Notes: generated from the letters alone by a model not told the origin. Counted from the stretch's first letter, positions 49,612 to 60,790 are shown. The stretch is 64,000 bases of DNA from Phlegmacium glaucopus (GCA_015039465.1 MU130033.1:149107-213106), one strand, 5' to 3'. Numbers and translations: made by a program.

Positions 49612-50213
49612 TGGTAGCGTGAGAAGAAAGCTTAAAAGTCGCCATCATGAAAATAAGCGGACTTCAAATTCACTTACCTATTTTGGAAGCAACCCTGAAT
49701 CGTGTTCCTGGTCAACAAAATCATTCGTTCAACGATAACATCCCCATCGCTCATCATACTCTCAATGTCTCACACTATGCTCTCCATTGTTTTCACTATC
49801 GACATGCTCCTAAGCATATACCATCCATTCGTTCCTTGGCTAGTGATCCAGCAAAGCGATCAATCTACTATTCGCATCGGTCATCGGCTCGCGTTTGATC
49901 GTATCTTTGGTCCATCATTTCAAGAACGGCCCCTTTATGGACGCATCAACTACATCTCCCATTATGTACAAGGCTTTGTCATTGTTGTTGTGGCTATGGA
50001 CCCACAAGTCTTCCCCTCAGCCATCTATCTTGCCATCCCTCGCTCCTGGATCTCACTCAGTCCCCTATCCTCACTCATCTACCTCTTATCTTATCATTCA
50101 CTGCCAAAACCATCATTCACGCGGTACCTGAAGCCTTCCCACCCTCTTTATGACAATTTAGGAAGTCCAGGAGGATCACGACTAAGCAAAAAAAAAAAAA
50201 AAAAAAAAAAAAA
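49612..50213 (+). mobile_element. Poly(A)-ended non-LINE-coding segment inside the LINE
   Basis: This 0.6 kb pyrimidine-rich sequence lies exactly between the two halves of ORF2 and ends in 26 As (50188-50213). No frame shows RT motifs. It resembles a retroposed 3' end or SINE-like insertion. The RT core expected here (about 800 bp) is absent. Confidence 0.6.
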
Positions 50214-51725
50214 CAGGGCGCAGCAGCGCTCGCCAAAGGTCAAGATTGGCTTATCCAATTCCGTCGCCTAATCTACAAATCCTACGGAACCTCAGCCACC
50301 ATATTACGACGCCTATACCTCGCTATCGCAGTCCCTAGAATGTTATACGCGGCCGACATCTTTCTTACCCCACAACGTAAAGTCGCCACGAGCGCACGGG
50401 GCATCAGCAACAACTCCACTAATACCAATAAACTCGCCAGAATCCAACGTCTGGCAGCCATCATGATCACAGGCGCTATGCGTACCTCACCTACCGACAC
50501 ATTAGACGTGATGGCTAACCTCCTTCCTTTTCATCTTTTAGTAGATAAATACTTACATCGAGCAACATTACGTATGGCCACACTCCCTCCAAACCACGCA
50601 CTATACAAACCAGTCAAGAACGCAGCTCAACGTTTGGTCAAACGGCACCCATCTCCATTACATATATTATTTTATACTTATAACATTAAACCCTCACACA
50701 TAGAAAACATCAACACCGTCCGCCAAAACAACAAATGGGCACCGAATTTCAATATCAGGATCGCAGATACAAAGCAGGAAGCAATAGAGGAAGATAGAGC
50801 AGACGAGGCAGATAGAAGAGTATACACGGACGGGTCAGGGATGGACGGGAAGATAGGAGCAGGAGCAGTCTTATTTCAAGGGGCGGAGGAAAAGAAAGCG
50901 ACTAATTACTGTCTAGGCACGGAAGAACAACACACAGTCTACGAGGGCGAAGGCGTAGGGGCGATTATAGGAGTGAGGATGTTACTAAAGGAGCGGAACA
51001 TTGGCACGGCTACTATCGGACTCGACAACCAGGCCATCATCAAGGCCACCAGACTGACCAAACCAGCATCAGGTCACTACCTCATCGACGAACTACACCA
51101 AGCTATCAACGCTGTCTGCAGACGACACAGAGGTATCCGACTCACGTTCAGATGGACGCCAGGCCACGAAGGCATAACAGGGAATGAAAGGGCAGACGAG
51201 GAAGCAAAGAGAGCGATCACGGACACAAACAACCAGCTAGCCGACCTACCCAAGCTACTACAAAAGAAACTCCCACATAGCAAAGCGGCTCTACGGCAAA
51301 CCTTCTACGCAAAACTGAAAGCGCTGGCTCACGAGGAATGGCAAGCATCACCGAGATACACCCACGCAAAGCACATCCTGCCTACGGCACCCACATCCAA
51401 CTACTTATCATTAACGCGTACTCTCTCCCGCAAACACACGTCTATCCTCACTCAGCTTAGAACATCACACGCCCCGCTCGCTAAGCATTTACATCGGATC
51501 GGGAAAGCTGCTTCCCCGTTGTGCCCGACATGCCTCCAGCATGACGAAACTGTCCTGCATTTCTTGTTACAATGTCCCGTATATGCTCAACCGCGCGCAG
51601 TGTTGCAAGCCAAGCTAGGGCCCACAGCACGCGACATCTCCAAGTTGCTCAACACTCCCAAAGCGCTGAAACCACTCTTCCAGTACATCAACGCAACGCA
51701 GAGATTCCGCGCAACTCCTACGTAA
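50214..51725 (+). pseudogene. LINE ORF2, C-terminal part: RNase H and zinc-finger region
   Basis: The open frame resumes immediately after the A-run with QGAAALAKGQDWLIQF and LAIAVPRMLYAADIFLTPQR, typical of the region after the RT core. RNase H residues are seen in YTDGSGMDGKIGAGAV (Asp), YEGEGVGAIIG (Glu), IGLDNQAI (Asp) and WTPGHEGITGNERADEEAK (His, Asp). The C-terminal CPTCLQHDETVLHFLLQC motif is a C-x2-C...H...C finger. The protein ends at 51725. Confidence 0.85.
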
Positions 51726-52033
51726 TCACCCTCTCCATCGCTCACCATAAAGAAGAGCAACAATATTGTCGTTCTCATCCCTTCCGTCACCATGTCATCT
51801 AGCCTCACTATCTATTTTACGTATCTATCCCATTGACCTTTGACGACGGCCCACTACTTTTAACACCACTTACGCACTGAAACCCATTTATGGACCTTTC
51901 ATGCAGTTGGCGTAGTTCTCACTTATAGTTGTCTTTAAATCCATAACTAGTTTATAATCGTGTACACACTCTCTGGCATATGGTTCGCCACAACGGAGAA
52001 TAAAATAGGATTAAAAAAAAAAAAAAAAAAAAA

Positions 52034-52084
<51 letters not shown>

Positions 52085-52234
52085 GAAAGCTAGATCCAAA
52101 CAAATTTACCATATCTTGTGAACCATTCATTTTCCAGTCCAACACAGCAGTAGTACACTTGGTTAATTGTGCATAAAACATTGTAATATAGTATTTAAAA
52201 TCAAATAATACTATAAGATCATAACAAGGCTATT

Positions 52235-52398
52235 TTACGAATCAGTAGACAGTGTAGGGGCGATACGTGATCCATCGAAGTGACCCCAGAAGCCTTCGCT
52301 TGGACGGCGTCCTTGAAGCGGACAAGGAAGATACCCCAGTTCTCGCCTTCGTCGCCCAGTTTAGGTACAGTAGAGTTCAAGAAATCGGATAACGACAT
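52235..52398 (-). pseudogene. Copia-type gag N-terminus fragment with a frameshift
   Basis: From ATG 52398: MSLSDFLNSTVPKLGDEGENW, then IFLVRFKDAVQAK. A one-base shift is needed to continue as GFWGHFDGSRIAPTL before a TAA at 52235-52237. The pattern (NW--F--R---A---KG-WGHFDG) is that of Copia Gag in basidiomycetes. The 164 nt length is not a multiple of three, consistent with a one-base loss. Confidence 0.6.
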
Positions 52399-53195
52399 TG
52401 TGAAGCAGATAAGATATTTCGCGACGATGTAGACAGTTTTTTTTTTTTTGGACAAGATAAAAAATTTCTTAGTTGCAATGGGCGGGGCCCATAACCTGTA
52501 GAAACGAGAGAATGAACAAGAATGAATCTATATTTTCAATGCGACGTTCTTTATGTACTACAAGTTTTTTGCAGTAAAATACGACTACGCAAAGGGACAG
52601 TCTAGAAGATTTCGCGAAGTGAAATACTGGCAGTTAATAGCAGTTAATGAGCTGGAGAACGATCCGCGCCAAATGCGCCATGTGGGGCCTTGGACCGTAT
52701 TGTCCTCGGCTCCTCTTTTGACCTCGGAACCGTTGCATCGGTTCCTACACTTCCAACATGTATTCCTATGTAGCCTCTAGCTCCTCGCCCGCACGCTTAT
52801 CTCAAAATGTTCAGGATTCGTCATAATTTGACGAATCGCTTGTCTGCTATCTTTCTATTCTAAGCGCGCATTTCGCTTAGGCCAGCCAACAATCGTAAGA
52901 GTCCTTCACTTCTGAAACCCTAAAAGGTAGCGGGAATTTCATTTCAAACTCAGCTGAAGTACCGACATTTGCCCGTCGAATTGCCTAAGAACTGCCGTCG
53001 AACCAAAAGTTCAAGGGCATCTTTCATTCCATCAAATCTCTCGAGACTAACAGACATCATCTAAAGAGCCTTATATGGAATCTAGTCAGAAAGCTTCCAG
53101 TAGATTGGAGGAGCACGAACGACCCCCGATCCGCCCACGGGCCACAACTGCATGTCCCCGGATCAGCTTTAAAATAAACGTCTTTGGCGTTACAA
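52399..53195. other. Non-coding, repeat-region spacer
   Basis: No supported gene. A TTTTTTTTTT run lies at about 52437-52449. Confidence 0.4.
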
Positions 53196-53197
53196 AA

Positions 53198-53775
53198 AAA
53201 ACCACAGCAGCCAGAGGCTTATCTGAAGGAGGTACTAGCTGAAATCGCGTTTCTCCATAGAGCATAATGGTCTATTGGAGCTCAAAGAGGTCTTCAAGAA
53301 TGAAGAATGAAAGGGTTCGTTCTTTTTTTATTCAACTTTTGATTCGAGATTTATTAATAGCTACGGTTCACTGGAGAATGTACCTGGACCAAGCTCACTA
53401 CTAAGTGATGTGAAGATGGAGATGGAGGAGGAGGAGGAGGAGGAGGAGGAGGAGGAGGATGACGATGACGAGAATGACATGGAGAAAGTTTCGTGACCGT
53501 AATTGCATGACCTGTATTCTGCGCACTAATACGATGTCGAGACTCGATAATAAAAAATGTAGTTGAAGTTTTAGATTTAATCAAATAAGGTGAACGTTGT
53601 GGATATAACTAGACCCTTCCCAAGGAGTTCTTGATTGAGGTTAGCATTATTTTGCAAGGGGGAAAGAAAGGGGACGGTGGGAAGGTTTCAAACCAATATT
53701 GCATTCCTGTACCAGAACACTGAGTACGCAGTACGAATACTACTCTACCAAGGCCTTTTCTCTTTCTTCTTCTTT
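53198..53775 (+). pseudogene. Decayed copy of TFIIF beta 3' end plus downstream flank
   Basis: It matches about 40747-41275: CCAGAGGCTTATCTGAAGGA and following winged-helix coding, the last intron, the acidic tail (here expanded to a GGA run, about 53420-53458) and the 3' flank through CCTGTACCAGAACACT. Small deletions and stops break the frame. The left edge begins in the A-run equivalent to 40747-40752. Confidence 0.85.
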
Positions 53776-53861
53776 TCTTCCTGCTGTACATGTTCCGGGC
53801 CCTTAAGAAGGTTGCTTTCAACCAGTTCCTGAGACGCGCATCAATAAACTGTCACAGAAGT

Positions 53862-54370
53862 TTAGTGGGAGGAGAGCATACCGGTGTGCGATTGGAGATC
53901 CGTCAAGTGCTGTCCAGTCACTGAGTGTCCATGCAAAGAGTGATTCTCCGAGAGTTGAGACAGCTGGTCATGATGAATCGTCTTCGTGTTAAGAGAAATC
54001 TGAGATTCCTTCCCATCCTTAAGATGCGAAGGAAGCCCATAGTCTGTAGCGGGCCTGGTGTTGGATCCAGCAGGAGGATCGTGGCTGAGATCCGCAACTT
54101 TCACACGACCGTTAGCGTCTGGGCCGGAAAGAACAACTAAGGGGTGTTTCCCTGCACTCTGTGGGCCAAAGTTTGGTGAGTGTTCACGCGTATCCTGAAC
54201 GAGAGAAGACAACATACCTTGCTTCCTGGGGGGTCGAGGTGCTTTGGCCTCCCAGCAAGGACGTGGCCAGGGTGGACTTCGTCTGCGCCGAGAGGTAGAG
54301 GGGCAGCTATCACCATCGAGCCGTAGAGGAGAGAGAGGAGGAGGACAAAGATGAAGCGTTTGAGGGACAT
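53862..54370 (-). CDS. Small secreted protein, two exons
   Basis: The ATG at 54370 (or 54388) gives a signal peptide MSLKRFIFVLLLSLLYGSM...AAPLP. The first exon ends DPPGSK at a GTATG donor; after a 59 nt intron the second resumes SAGKHPLVVLSGPDANGRVK. The mature part is about 130 residues, rich in His, Ser, Pro and Gly, with no cysteine pairs that stand out, and ends ...TGMLSSH. I do not recognise a named family. It sits between pieces of duplicated TFIIF beta sequence. Features fit a secreted small protein of basidiomycetes; function is unknown. Confidence 0.6.
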
Positions 54371-55184
54371 TGTTGAGAAAGAAGTCATATTGGCGCTAAA
54401 ATAATTAGCAACATGTTAGATGATGAGCAGGGGGAATGTCTGAGTGGATACGCACTGGTAATTTATGAGGAGTGTAGTTGGTATTGAGGAATGTTGTTTG
54501 GGAGACCTGCTCTGAGGAATCATGGTCAAATCCAGTGAGCCTTTATACCTTCTGTCTCCTCAGGTCTATCCACAGTTGCGTATGCATTGCAATCTCCCGA
54601 TCAAGATTTACCCGGGTTGCCAAACACCATGCGAACCGACAGAACTCCATTGCGCATACATATGTGTAGCGGAAGATATTTTGGGAAACCGGTTGAATGG
54701 AATATGCGTACTAAAGGACCGTTTTACGTGACGGTGAATACCGCGCAATGTTTGCAAGCTGGAACGGTCAATTATGTAAATTTTCTTGGGGAAGGATACT
54801 TCACAATATTATGGCAAGCCCGGAGCACTGGTGTGTGATATTCCATATAGGCGTGAATAATACCGCTGAAGCCTAGCAAGCAAGAAGGCCGCGTACTATA
54901 CGCTGGAGATAATGTCAACTTGGTACTTGTTCAGTTCGAAACGTGAACCGCTCGTACTTGATTTATTCTTCTTGTCGTTTTGTGGATTTCCATAGTGCGA
55001 AAGACACCTACCTACGCCCAAAATAAACCATGCAATGTAACGCCTAGATGGCCCACCCGATCTTCTTCCTTACCTCCGAGTGGTTTGAGTGGGCCATTGC
55101 CTTCAGCACAGCAGATCTCAGCTCTCTCAGATCAAGTGTCAAACAAGTATCTTATGATAATATTAGGGAGCTTGTGCTTATCTG
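54371..55184. other. Spacer between the secreted-protein gene and inverted duplicate
   Basis: It contains the promoter of the secreted-protein gene and short open frames (about 54480-54838) without recognisable motifs. Confidence 0.4.
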
Positions 55185-55770
55185 TACATCCCTTCACGCA
55201 GCGGGCGAGTACCCCATTGTGTAGTTTCACCGCACGAAGCGAACAGTCGGTCAAGAAGCCAATTGCTTGGCATACGACATACGCTCGAATGTACCTATAG
55301 CTTGTTTCGGTTTGTTTCTTAGTCATGAGTCACAATGAGACCGCCAAAAGCGTCATATCCAGTTCATAGCAGTCAGGTTCGGGGCCCGTCGCAATATACT
55401 TCGTTGCCGTGTCGAAAACAGGACCCAGGTCTGTTAGTTTACTCAGGTGATGGAGTTGCATTTGGCCATGGGCTCGTAGAGTCACTGTTGGGTGGTATAA
55501 ATAAGACGATCCGGGGTTTCTTGTTTGCGGTTTAGGCGGTGTAAACCCTCACTGTGGCTACAGCCCGAGAAGACGGCAACATGATCATGATGTTTTACTA
55601 CGGACCTTGACGAGCCAAATGCGTCCATTTCCTTGGTACAACATGAGATGTTCCTCTGGATCGGCTGATAATCCCATCCTGAGTTGTCTCTGCGTCGAAT
55701 GCCTTCTTCTCGTCGTCTACAACAGCGTCCATTAGTATTGTTATTGTAATTTATGTGGTTGTTCAAAAAT
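55185..55770 (-). pseudogene. Inverted decayed copy of TFIIF beta (5' two thirds)
   Basis: The reverse strand matches three blocks: about 40625-40746 (winged helix start, at 55185-55330), 40040-40236 (exon 2, at 55345-55555) and 39770-39968 (exon 1 and intron 1, to 55770). About 400 bp of original sequence is missing between the first two blocks. The copy retains intron 1 sequence, so it was made from DNA, not mRNA. Confidence 0.85.
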
Positions 55771-56184
55771 AGCACGCGTGACCAGTGTGACACTTGACGG
55801 CAGTCCGCTCTGTCGCAGGCTTAGCACTGGGCTGGCAACAACCTCGTACATAATAAAAAGTAGGAGGTACTACAAATTGGAGATAACAGAGCCTCGTCGT
55901 CTGTCAATCACCTTTTCAAACTTCAACGTCAATCTGTCCCATTTTTCATCCTTCGTCCACCCAATACTTCTGTCGTCTTTCAACGTGATCATAGCGTTAA
56001 CGTCCTGAGGAGTAGGTTCTCCATTCATTAACTTGTTCACCTCTTCAGAAACCCTATTGAGGATAATTGAGCCACTACTTGGCGACATCAACTTGATCTT
56101 GCTTCAAGCTTGGAGTAGCTTGGAATTCCGACGCAGAACCCATAACTATTATTAACACCCGACCTCCTCCATGTGTAGCATAAC
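55771..56184 (-). pseudogene. Inverted decayed copy of the carboxylesterase 3' end
   Basis: The reverse strand matches about 39331-39790: GGTTATGCTACACATGGAGG-like start (THGG region), LNRVSEEVNKLMNGEPT and the final VIDRRRGS, then the esterase-TFIIF beta intergenic region. It contains stops and indels. It is contiguous with the TFIIF beta copy, preserving original gene order in inverse orientation. Confidence 0.85.
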
Positions 56185-56679
56185 ATGAGGGACTGACGTT
56201 TGAAACATCATCTTTGACTTGGTAAGAATCGCTCCTCTGAAATAAAATCCGACGTACCTGATTCAGCGCCGGGTGTCGTCCACCCTTATCACCGATCCTC
56301 CTCCAGTTGAGATTGTATCCTGCCAGGCTGGTTCCCTCCCTTGGAATGAAGCGTACAAGAAATGGCACTCTCACTAATTGGCATGCCCGTTGAAAATTGA
56401 ATCTACTTGACTTTGAAACTGACTCCTTCGATTACATAAAGGTTAATTGCCAGTGCAGTGCCAAGTCAAATAGTACCTCGACATCTTTCATTGAGGTATC
56501 ATGTTGTTTTCATGACTTATGCAGACACATATTTCTAGATTGCCCATTACCACCGTTATTCGTTTGCCTTAACAGACATGAAATCACAATGTACCGAACG
56601 AAAGATCCTGAAAGCGCCATCGTAACTGTAGATTCCGGAATGGTGACTAATTGCCCCTTTACTTCCATCGTTCGAAGTC
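56185..56679. other. Spacer between the inverted and the forward duplicate
   Basis: No confirmed gene. A minus-strand frame at about 56280-56374 (starting RVPFLVRFIPREG) reads protein-like but I cannot assign it. Confidence 0.35.
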
Positions 56680-57179
56680 ACCAGAGCTCGAATGACGTTC
56701 TTGACAGGTCGTATAAAACATGAATGTAACTTGCGGCCAACCTTTATTCAAAACTATCGACATCAGATGAGGGAACGACATAAGAAATACAAAGAGGTGT
56801 GGTTAACAGGCTCAGAAGTGGTGTCCGCATCGGCGCTGGGGCCGCTTTTGGCGATCTCAATTGTCAGTTCTTCGGACTCTTGGATATATATGTATATATT
56901 TCTAATTCACATGATTAGAAAACGAAACCGAAACAAGCTAACGGCACATTCGAGCGTATGGCTCGTATACTACGCAATCGGCTTTTCGACCAACTGTTTA
57001 CTTTGTTTCGTGAAGCCCCATTGGGTTATTCGCCCGCTGCGTGAAAAAATACAACAGCCGGAGGCTTATCTGAAGGAGGTACTAGCTGAAATCACGTTTC
57101 TCCATAGAGTATAATGGTCTATGGGAGCTCAGGCCTCAGGTCATTCAAGGATGAAGGGGTTCGTCTTTTTTTATCCAAC
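56680..57179 (+). pseudogene. Second decayed copy of TFIIF beta (middle part), forward
   Basis: It matches about 40330-40885, including RIKHECNLRPTFIQNY, a shortened linker, the intron with TATATATGTATATATTTCTAATTC-like sequence, and the winged helix. Frame is lost and the acidic end is missing. Unlike the other copy, it is continuous across the A-run equivalent to 40747. Confidence 0.85.
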
Positions 57180-57295
57180 ATGGTTACATATGTACATACA
57201 GATAATGTCGGAGATGAATCCAGAGGTGCCGGACCCATGTGAGTCATGTGATCAAAGTTTAAACCCCCTATAATAGATTGTCAATAATGATACTG

Positions 57296-57380
57296 CCCTA
57301 ACCTCCTAACTTCCTAACCTCTAACTAGACCCTAACCTAACCTTAACTGGACCCTAACCAAACCTCTAAATGGACCCTAA
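57296..57380. repeat. Degenerate telomere-like CCCTAA tract
   Basis: About nine CCTAAC/CCTAA words occur in 85 bp, separated by one to several bases, on the C-rich strand. Confidence 0.6.
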
Positions 57381-58689
57381 CATGAGCAATGTACAAGATT
57401 TTTAAAAGGCAGAGCTTGAAAATTGTTTCGGCAATAAACCAGCTGCTGCCTAGCATAGTCGGGCTTCGAATATTGCTAGAAAGGGGGGTTTCTAATAGAT
57501 TCATCCAAGGTCACACAATGACAGTACTTAAGTCTTAAGTGACTGTGATTGTCCATAGTAGGGGAGCTCACGATTGGGGCATCAGCGACACTTATCCGAC
57601 TTTGACAGCGCTCTCAGCTTCTGTGTTAAGTGGAAGGTGAATCCTGTGGCAGGATTTATGAGGATGCGAAGCATACTAGTAGCAGAGAGGAGCATGGTGG
57701 GTGAAAGTGCGAAGCACTTTCCCGACACATGCTCTCAGATCCTGACCTAACCAGGGTGTCCGAACAAACACTGCGATACCCAAATATTAGGAGCCTGGTG
57801 ACGCATTGGAGCGTGCAAGGATACCCACATATTAGGAGACAGGCCTCCCAAACTATGGGGCAAGTTGGCAACCACCTGCAGCGTGGGCAAAGTATGATGC
57901 ATGGTGCGTGTTGTGTGTTGCCGGCTTGATGGCGCACCCCAACAAGCCAAGTATGATGCATGGTGCATGTTGTGTTGATATGATTGAATTTGTATTTCTA
58001 AGATTACTGTTTAAGGAAATGTTCAAAACAAATCCAACAACCAGCAACCAATAACAAATTTCTGTATTAAGCAAGTTGGGGTTTCCTTGAAAGTATAACC
58101 AGTATACTCTTGAATAGAACTTCCAAATACAGGTTTAAAGTCCAATCCTTTTTAGACTATCTTTCACAACTTGTCTTTTCTCTTTTCTCTCTTCTTTCCT
58201 AATTTGACCAGTGTTTAAAGTCCAATTTCTCAGACTATATGAGATGGTGATTTGATAGACAAAGATTATTCCCTTTTTGGGGTTCAATATTCTTTGTTTA
58301 TATGATAACCCAATTTGGATGAACATAGACAAGTCCCTTTAGGATTTAATATTCTATGAACAGTTCCAAAAACAAATGATTTAAAGTCCCACAGGCAGAC
58401 TATGAAACAGCTTTATAGTACAAGGATTTCTCCTCAGACTCTGACAAAGGCTTTAATATTCCAACTCCAAAGACAAGTCCCTTTAGGATTTAATATTCTT
58501 TGAACTGAGTGAAGTAGGACAAGTCCACTTGTAAGTTCTTTCTAACTTGTGCCAATTCACTGTTTGTGAAACTTGGGAAAGAAAGAATGAGTGCAAATTC
58601 ACTAATGTTACTGGTGCTTTCTAGTTACTTATATACATAAATGAGAAACAAAATTAGGTAAGAGTCTGTGATGTCATGTCTATGTTATG

Positions 58690-58838
58690 ATATCATGCCT
58701 TGTTTTTGATGTCATGCCTTGGTTGTTTTTGATGTCATGCCTTGTTTTATGATATCATGCCTTGTTTTATGATATCATGCCTTGTTTTATGATATCATGC
58801 TTTGTTTTATGATATCATGCCTTGTTCTATGATATCAT
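58690..58838. repeat. 20 bp tandem satellite (GATATCATGCCTTGTTTTAT)
   Basis: Perfect 20 bp spacing for about four units with less exact units on both sides. Each unit contains the palindrome ATGATATCAT. Confidence 0.85.
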
Positions 58839-58886
58839 ATGTCTCATGACGTCATAATGTCACAAATGTCACAAAAATGTCACAAA

Positions 58887-58923
58887 TGTCACATGATGTG
58901 ACAAAATGTCACATGATGTGACA
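58887..58923. repeat. Tandem pair of TGTCACAT-G-ATGTGACA palindromes
   Basis: Two 17 bp copies (58887-58903, 58907-58923) separated by AAA, preceded by TGTCACA-type direct repeats. Confidence 0.8.
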
Positions 58924-60059
58924 AAATATGTCACAAAGTGTTTCACTGTTTCAGGAACTTTATTGATGTTTACTGATATCGTCCTAGGACTTGTATGACA
59001 AATTTCTTCACAGTTGTAGACTTGATAGTTACTTTAGATTGCAAGTTGTTCATTTAGACCATTATGGATTTTTGTATGGTTATAGTCTGAACTTTTTGTA
59101 GTGTTATTTTACAGTATGATAAATAGATCAATTCAGATCATAGTTATCTGCTGAGTTAACATTCAAAACTTTGCAATTTCCAGTTTAATCAACAAGTGTA
59201 GTCAACACTTTTGACCCTTACACTACCAATTTGTAGATTAATTCATGGTTGGTTTATTGATCTTTTTGATTCAATTGAAGAATAATATTATGAAAAATGA
59301 ATAATCCATAGGTATTCAATTTTCAGTCCTATCAGCGTGTTGCTAGGGATTGTTGCAGGTAACCCGTGGGTAACTTGGCAGCAACCTGTACCCCACCCGC
59401 AGGGACCCGTACCCGCTGACCCCACGGGTTTACCCGTCAAAACGAGCTAGTGATGCCAAAGTTCGGTTCTGAACCAACACAAGAACCGAGAACTGAAAGA
59501 ACTGAACCGTTGGTTCAGGTTCAGTTCAGTTTGGTCCAAAGATTTTGGGCTGTCGGTCCAGTTCTCAGTTCTCAACACTTGTATTTCTAAAAATTTGAGA
59601 ACCGGGTTTGAACCAGTTTGAACCGAACTTTCTGTGAATATTTTATTCTAATTTTTCCGTGAAGAATTGACTTCACAATCTACAAAATACTGTTAGGCGC
59701 TGGATTGGCGCTGGACCCGACATTTTCGGAGTCGGAGTTTGAATGCTTTCATCATTTACTTATGTTTGCAACTCCACCACCACTAGCCATGTCAACAAAT
59801 ACAAGCGACAACAACACCAACAACACCAACAACAAGAAACAACACCAACGATGGCAACGACTCCCCAATTGGGGAGTTCTTTTTGGTAAGTTTTTATTTT
59901 AGTAATGCGTTACGGTGACTTTACACATATATTATTATTGCTACAGTTTACAACGACAGCAGCAGCGAGCCATACCACCTCACCATGATGAGCATGACAA
60001 TGATGGGCGCTGCACGGCCTGCACCTGATATGATTTCAATTTTAAACTTAATTCTAATT

Positions 60060-60370
60060 CTAATGTGAACTACTACAGACAAATGACAATAAACAAACGA
60101 CAAATGAACGACAACAAACAAATGACAACAACAAATGAATGACAACAATGGATGAATGACAACAAACAAATGAGAACAACAAATAAACGATGACAAATGA
60201 GAACAACAAGTAAATGACAATGAATGAATGATGGATGAATGGATGACAACAACAACAAATGAATAGACAATGACAATGACAAATAAACAGATGACAACAA
60301 TTATGAATGAATGAGTGCCAACAACGACAAACAAACAAATGATGACAATGGCGAATGGCGAATGACAACT
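60060..60370. repeat. Degenerate ATGACAACAAACAA satellite, block 1
   Basis: Words such as AATGACAACAAACAAATGAC recur irregularly. The minus strand is open only because of this composition. Confidence 0.75.
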
Positions 60371-60524
60371 TAAGGGTATTATGGACAAAGGTATGCCAGC
60401 CATGTCTCATATGATTCCTTATCTTCAAGCATAATGATGATGGGCACGGTCACTACCCCTTGGGAGGGTTTTTTTTTATGATTTTAATTCAATTCTAATG
60501 TAAACTATGACAGGCACATGATGT

Positions 60525-60790
60525 CACAATCAACAAATGGCAACAAATGACAACAAACAAATGACAATAACAAATGAATATTGACAATGAATGAATGTCA
60601 TCAACAAATCAATGTCAACCGTGACAACAAGAGATGACAATGAAAGATAATGAACAAATAAATGAAAGATGAATAAAAAAATGGATGAATGATGACAAAT
60701 GGACAGACGACCGTGACAGACAAACAAACAATGCAGTCCCAGTGAACAACAAATGAATGACATGAAGTTGATGAACAAACAATGCTGCAT
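60525..60790. repeat. Degenerate ATGACAACAAACAA satellite, block 2
   Basis: Same words as block 1, separated from it by the hairpin module at 60456-60513. Confidence 0.75.

Larger units (their letters stand above)
48000..52082 (+). mobile_element. 5'-truncated, internally rearranged Tad-like LINE
   Basis: The element begins inside the endonuclease domain, keeps part of the reverse transcriptase, has a foreign 0.6 kb segment in place of the RT core, then carries the RNase H and C-terminal zinc-finger region, a 3' UTR (51726-52012) and a 70 nt poly(A) tail (52013-52082, one T at 52035). I found no convincing target duplication. Confidence 0.85.
57180..59447. repeat. Repeat-rich non-coding region
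   Basis: Contains degenerate CCCTAA tracts (57296-57380), a duplicated GTATGATGCATGGTGC segment (57891-57906 and 57951-57966), two copies of AAGTCCCTTTAGGATTTAAT at about 58332 and 58475, a 20 bp satellite, TGTCACAT palindromes, and a 68 bp inverted repeat ACCCGTGGG...CCCACGGGT (59362-59429). The 57968-59222 part has an LTR-like feel (TG...CA) but no partner or target duplication was seen. Confidence 0.5.

Noticed and set aside
49702..50271. 189-residue open frame running through the segment inside the LINE
   Set aside because: It crosses the poly(A) into the ORF2 region out of frame and shows no recognisable motif.
54478..54838. Overlapping plus-strand frames with several cysteines
   Set aside because: No signal peptide, splice pattern or family resemblance supports a gene.
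57968..59222. Possible solo LTR (TG...CA)
   Set aside because: No second copy, primer-binding site or target duplication could be seen.
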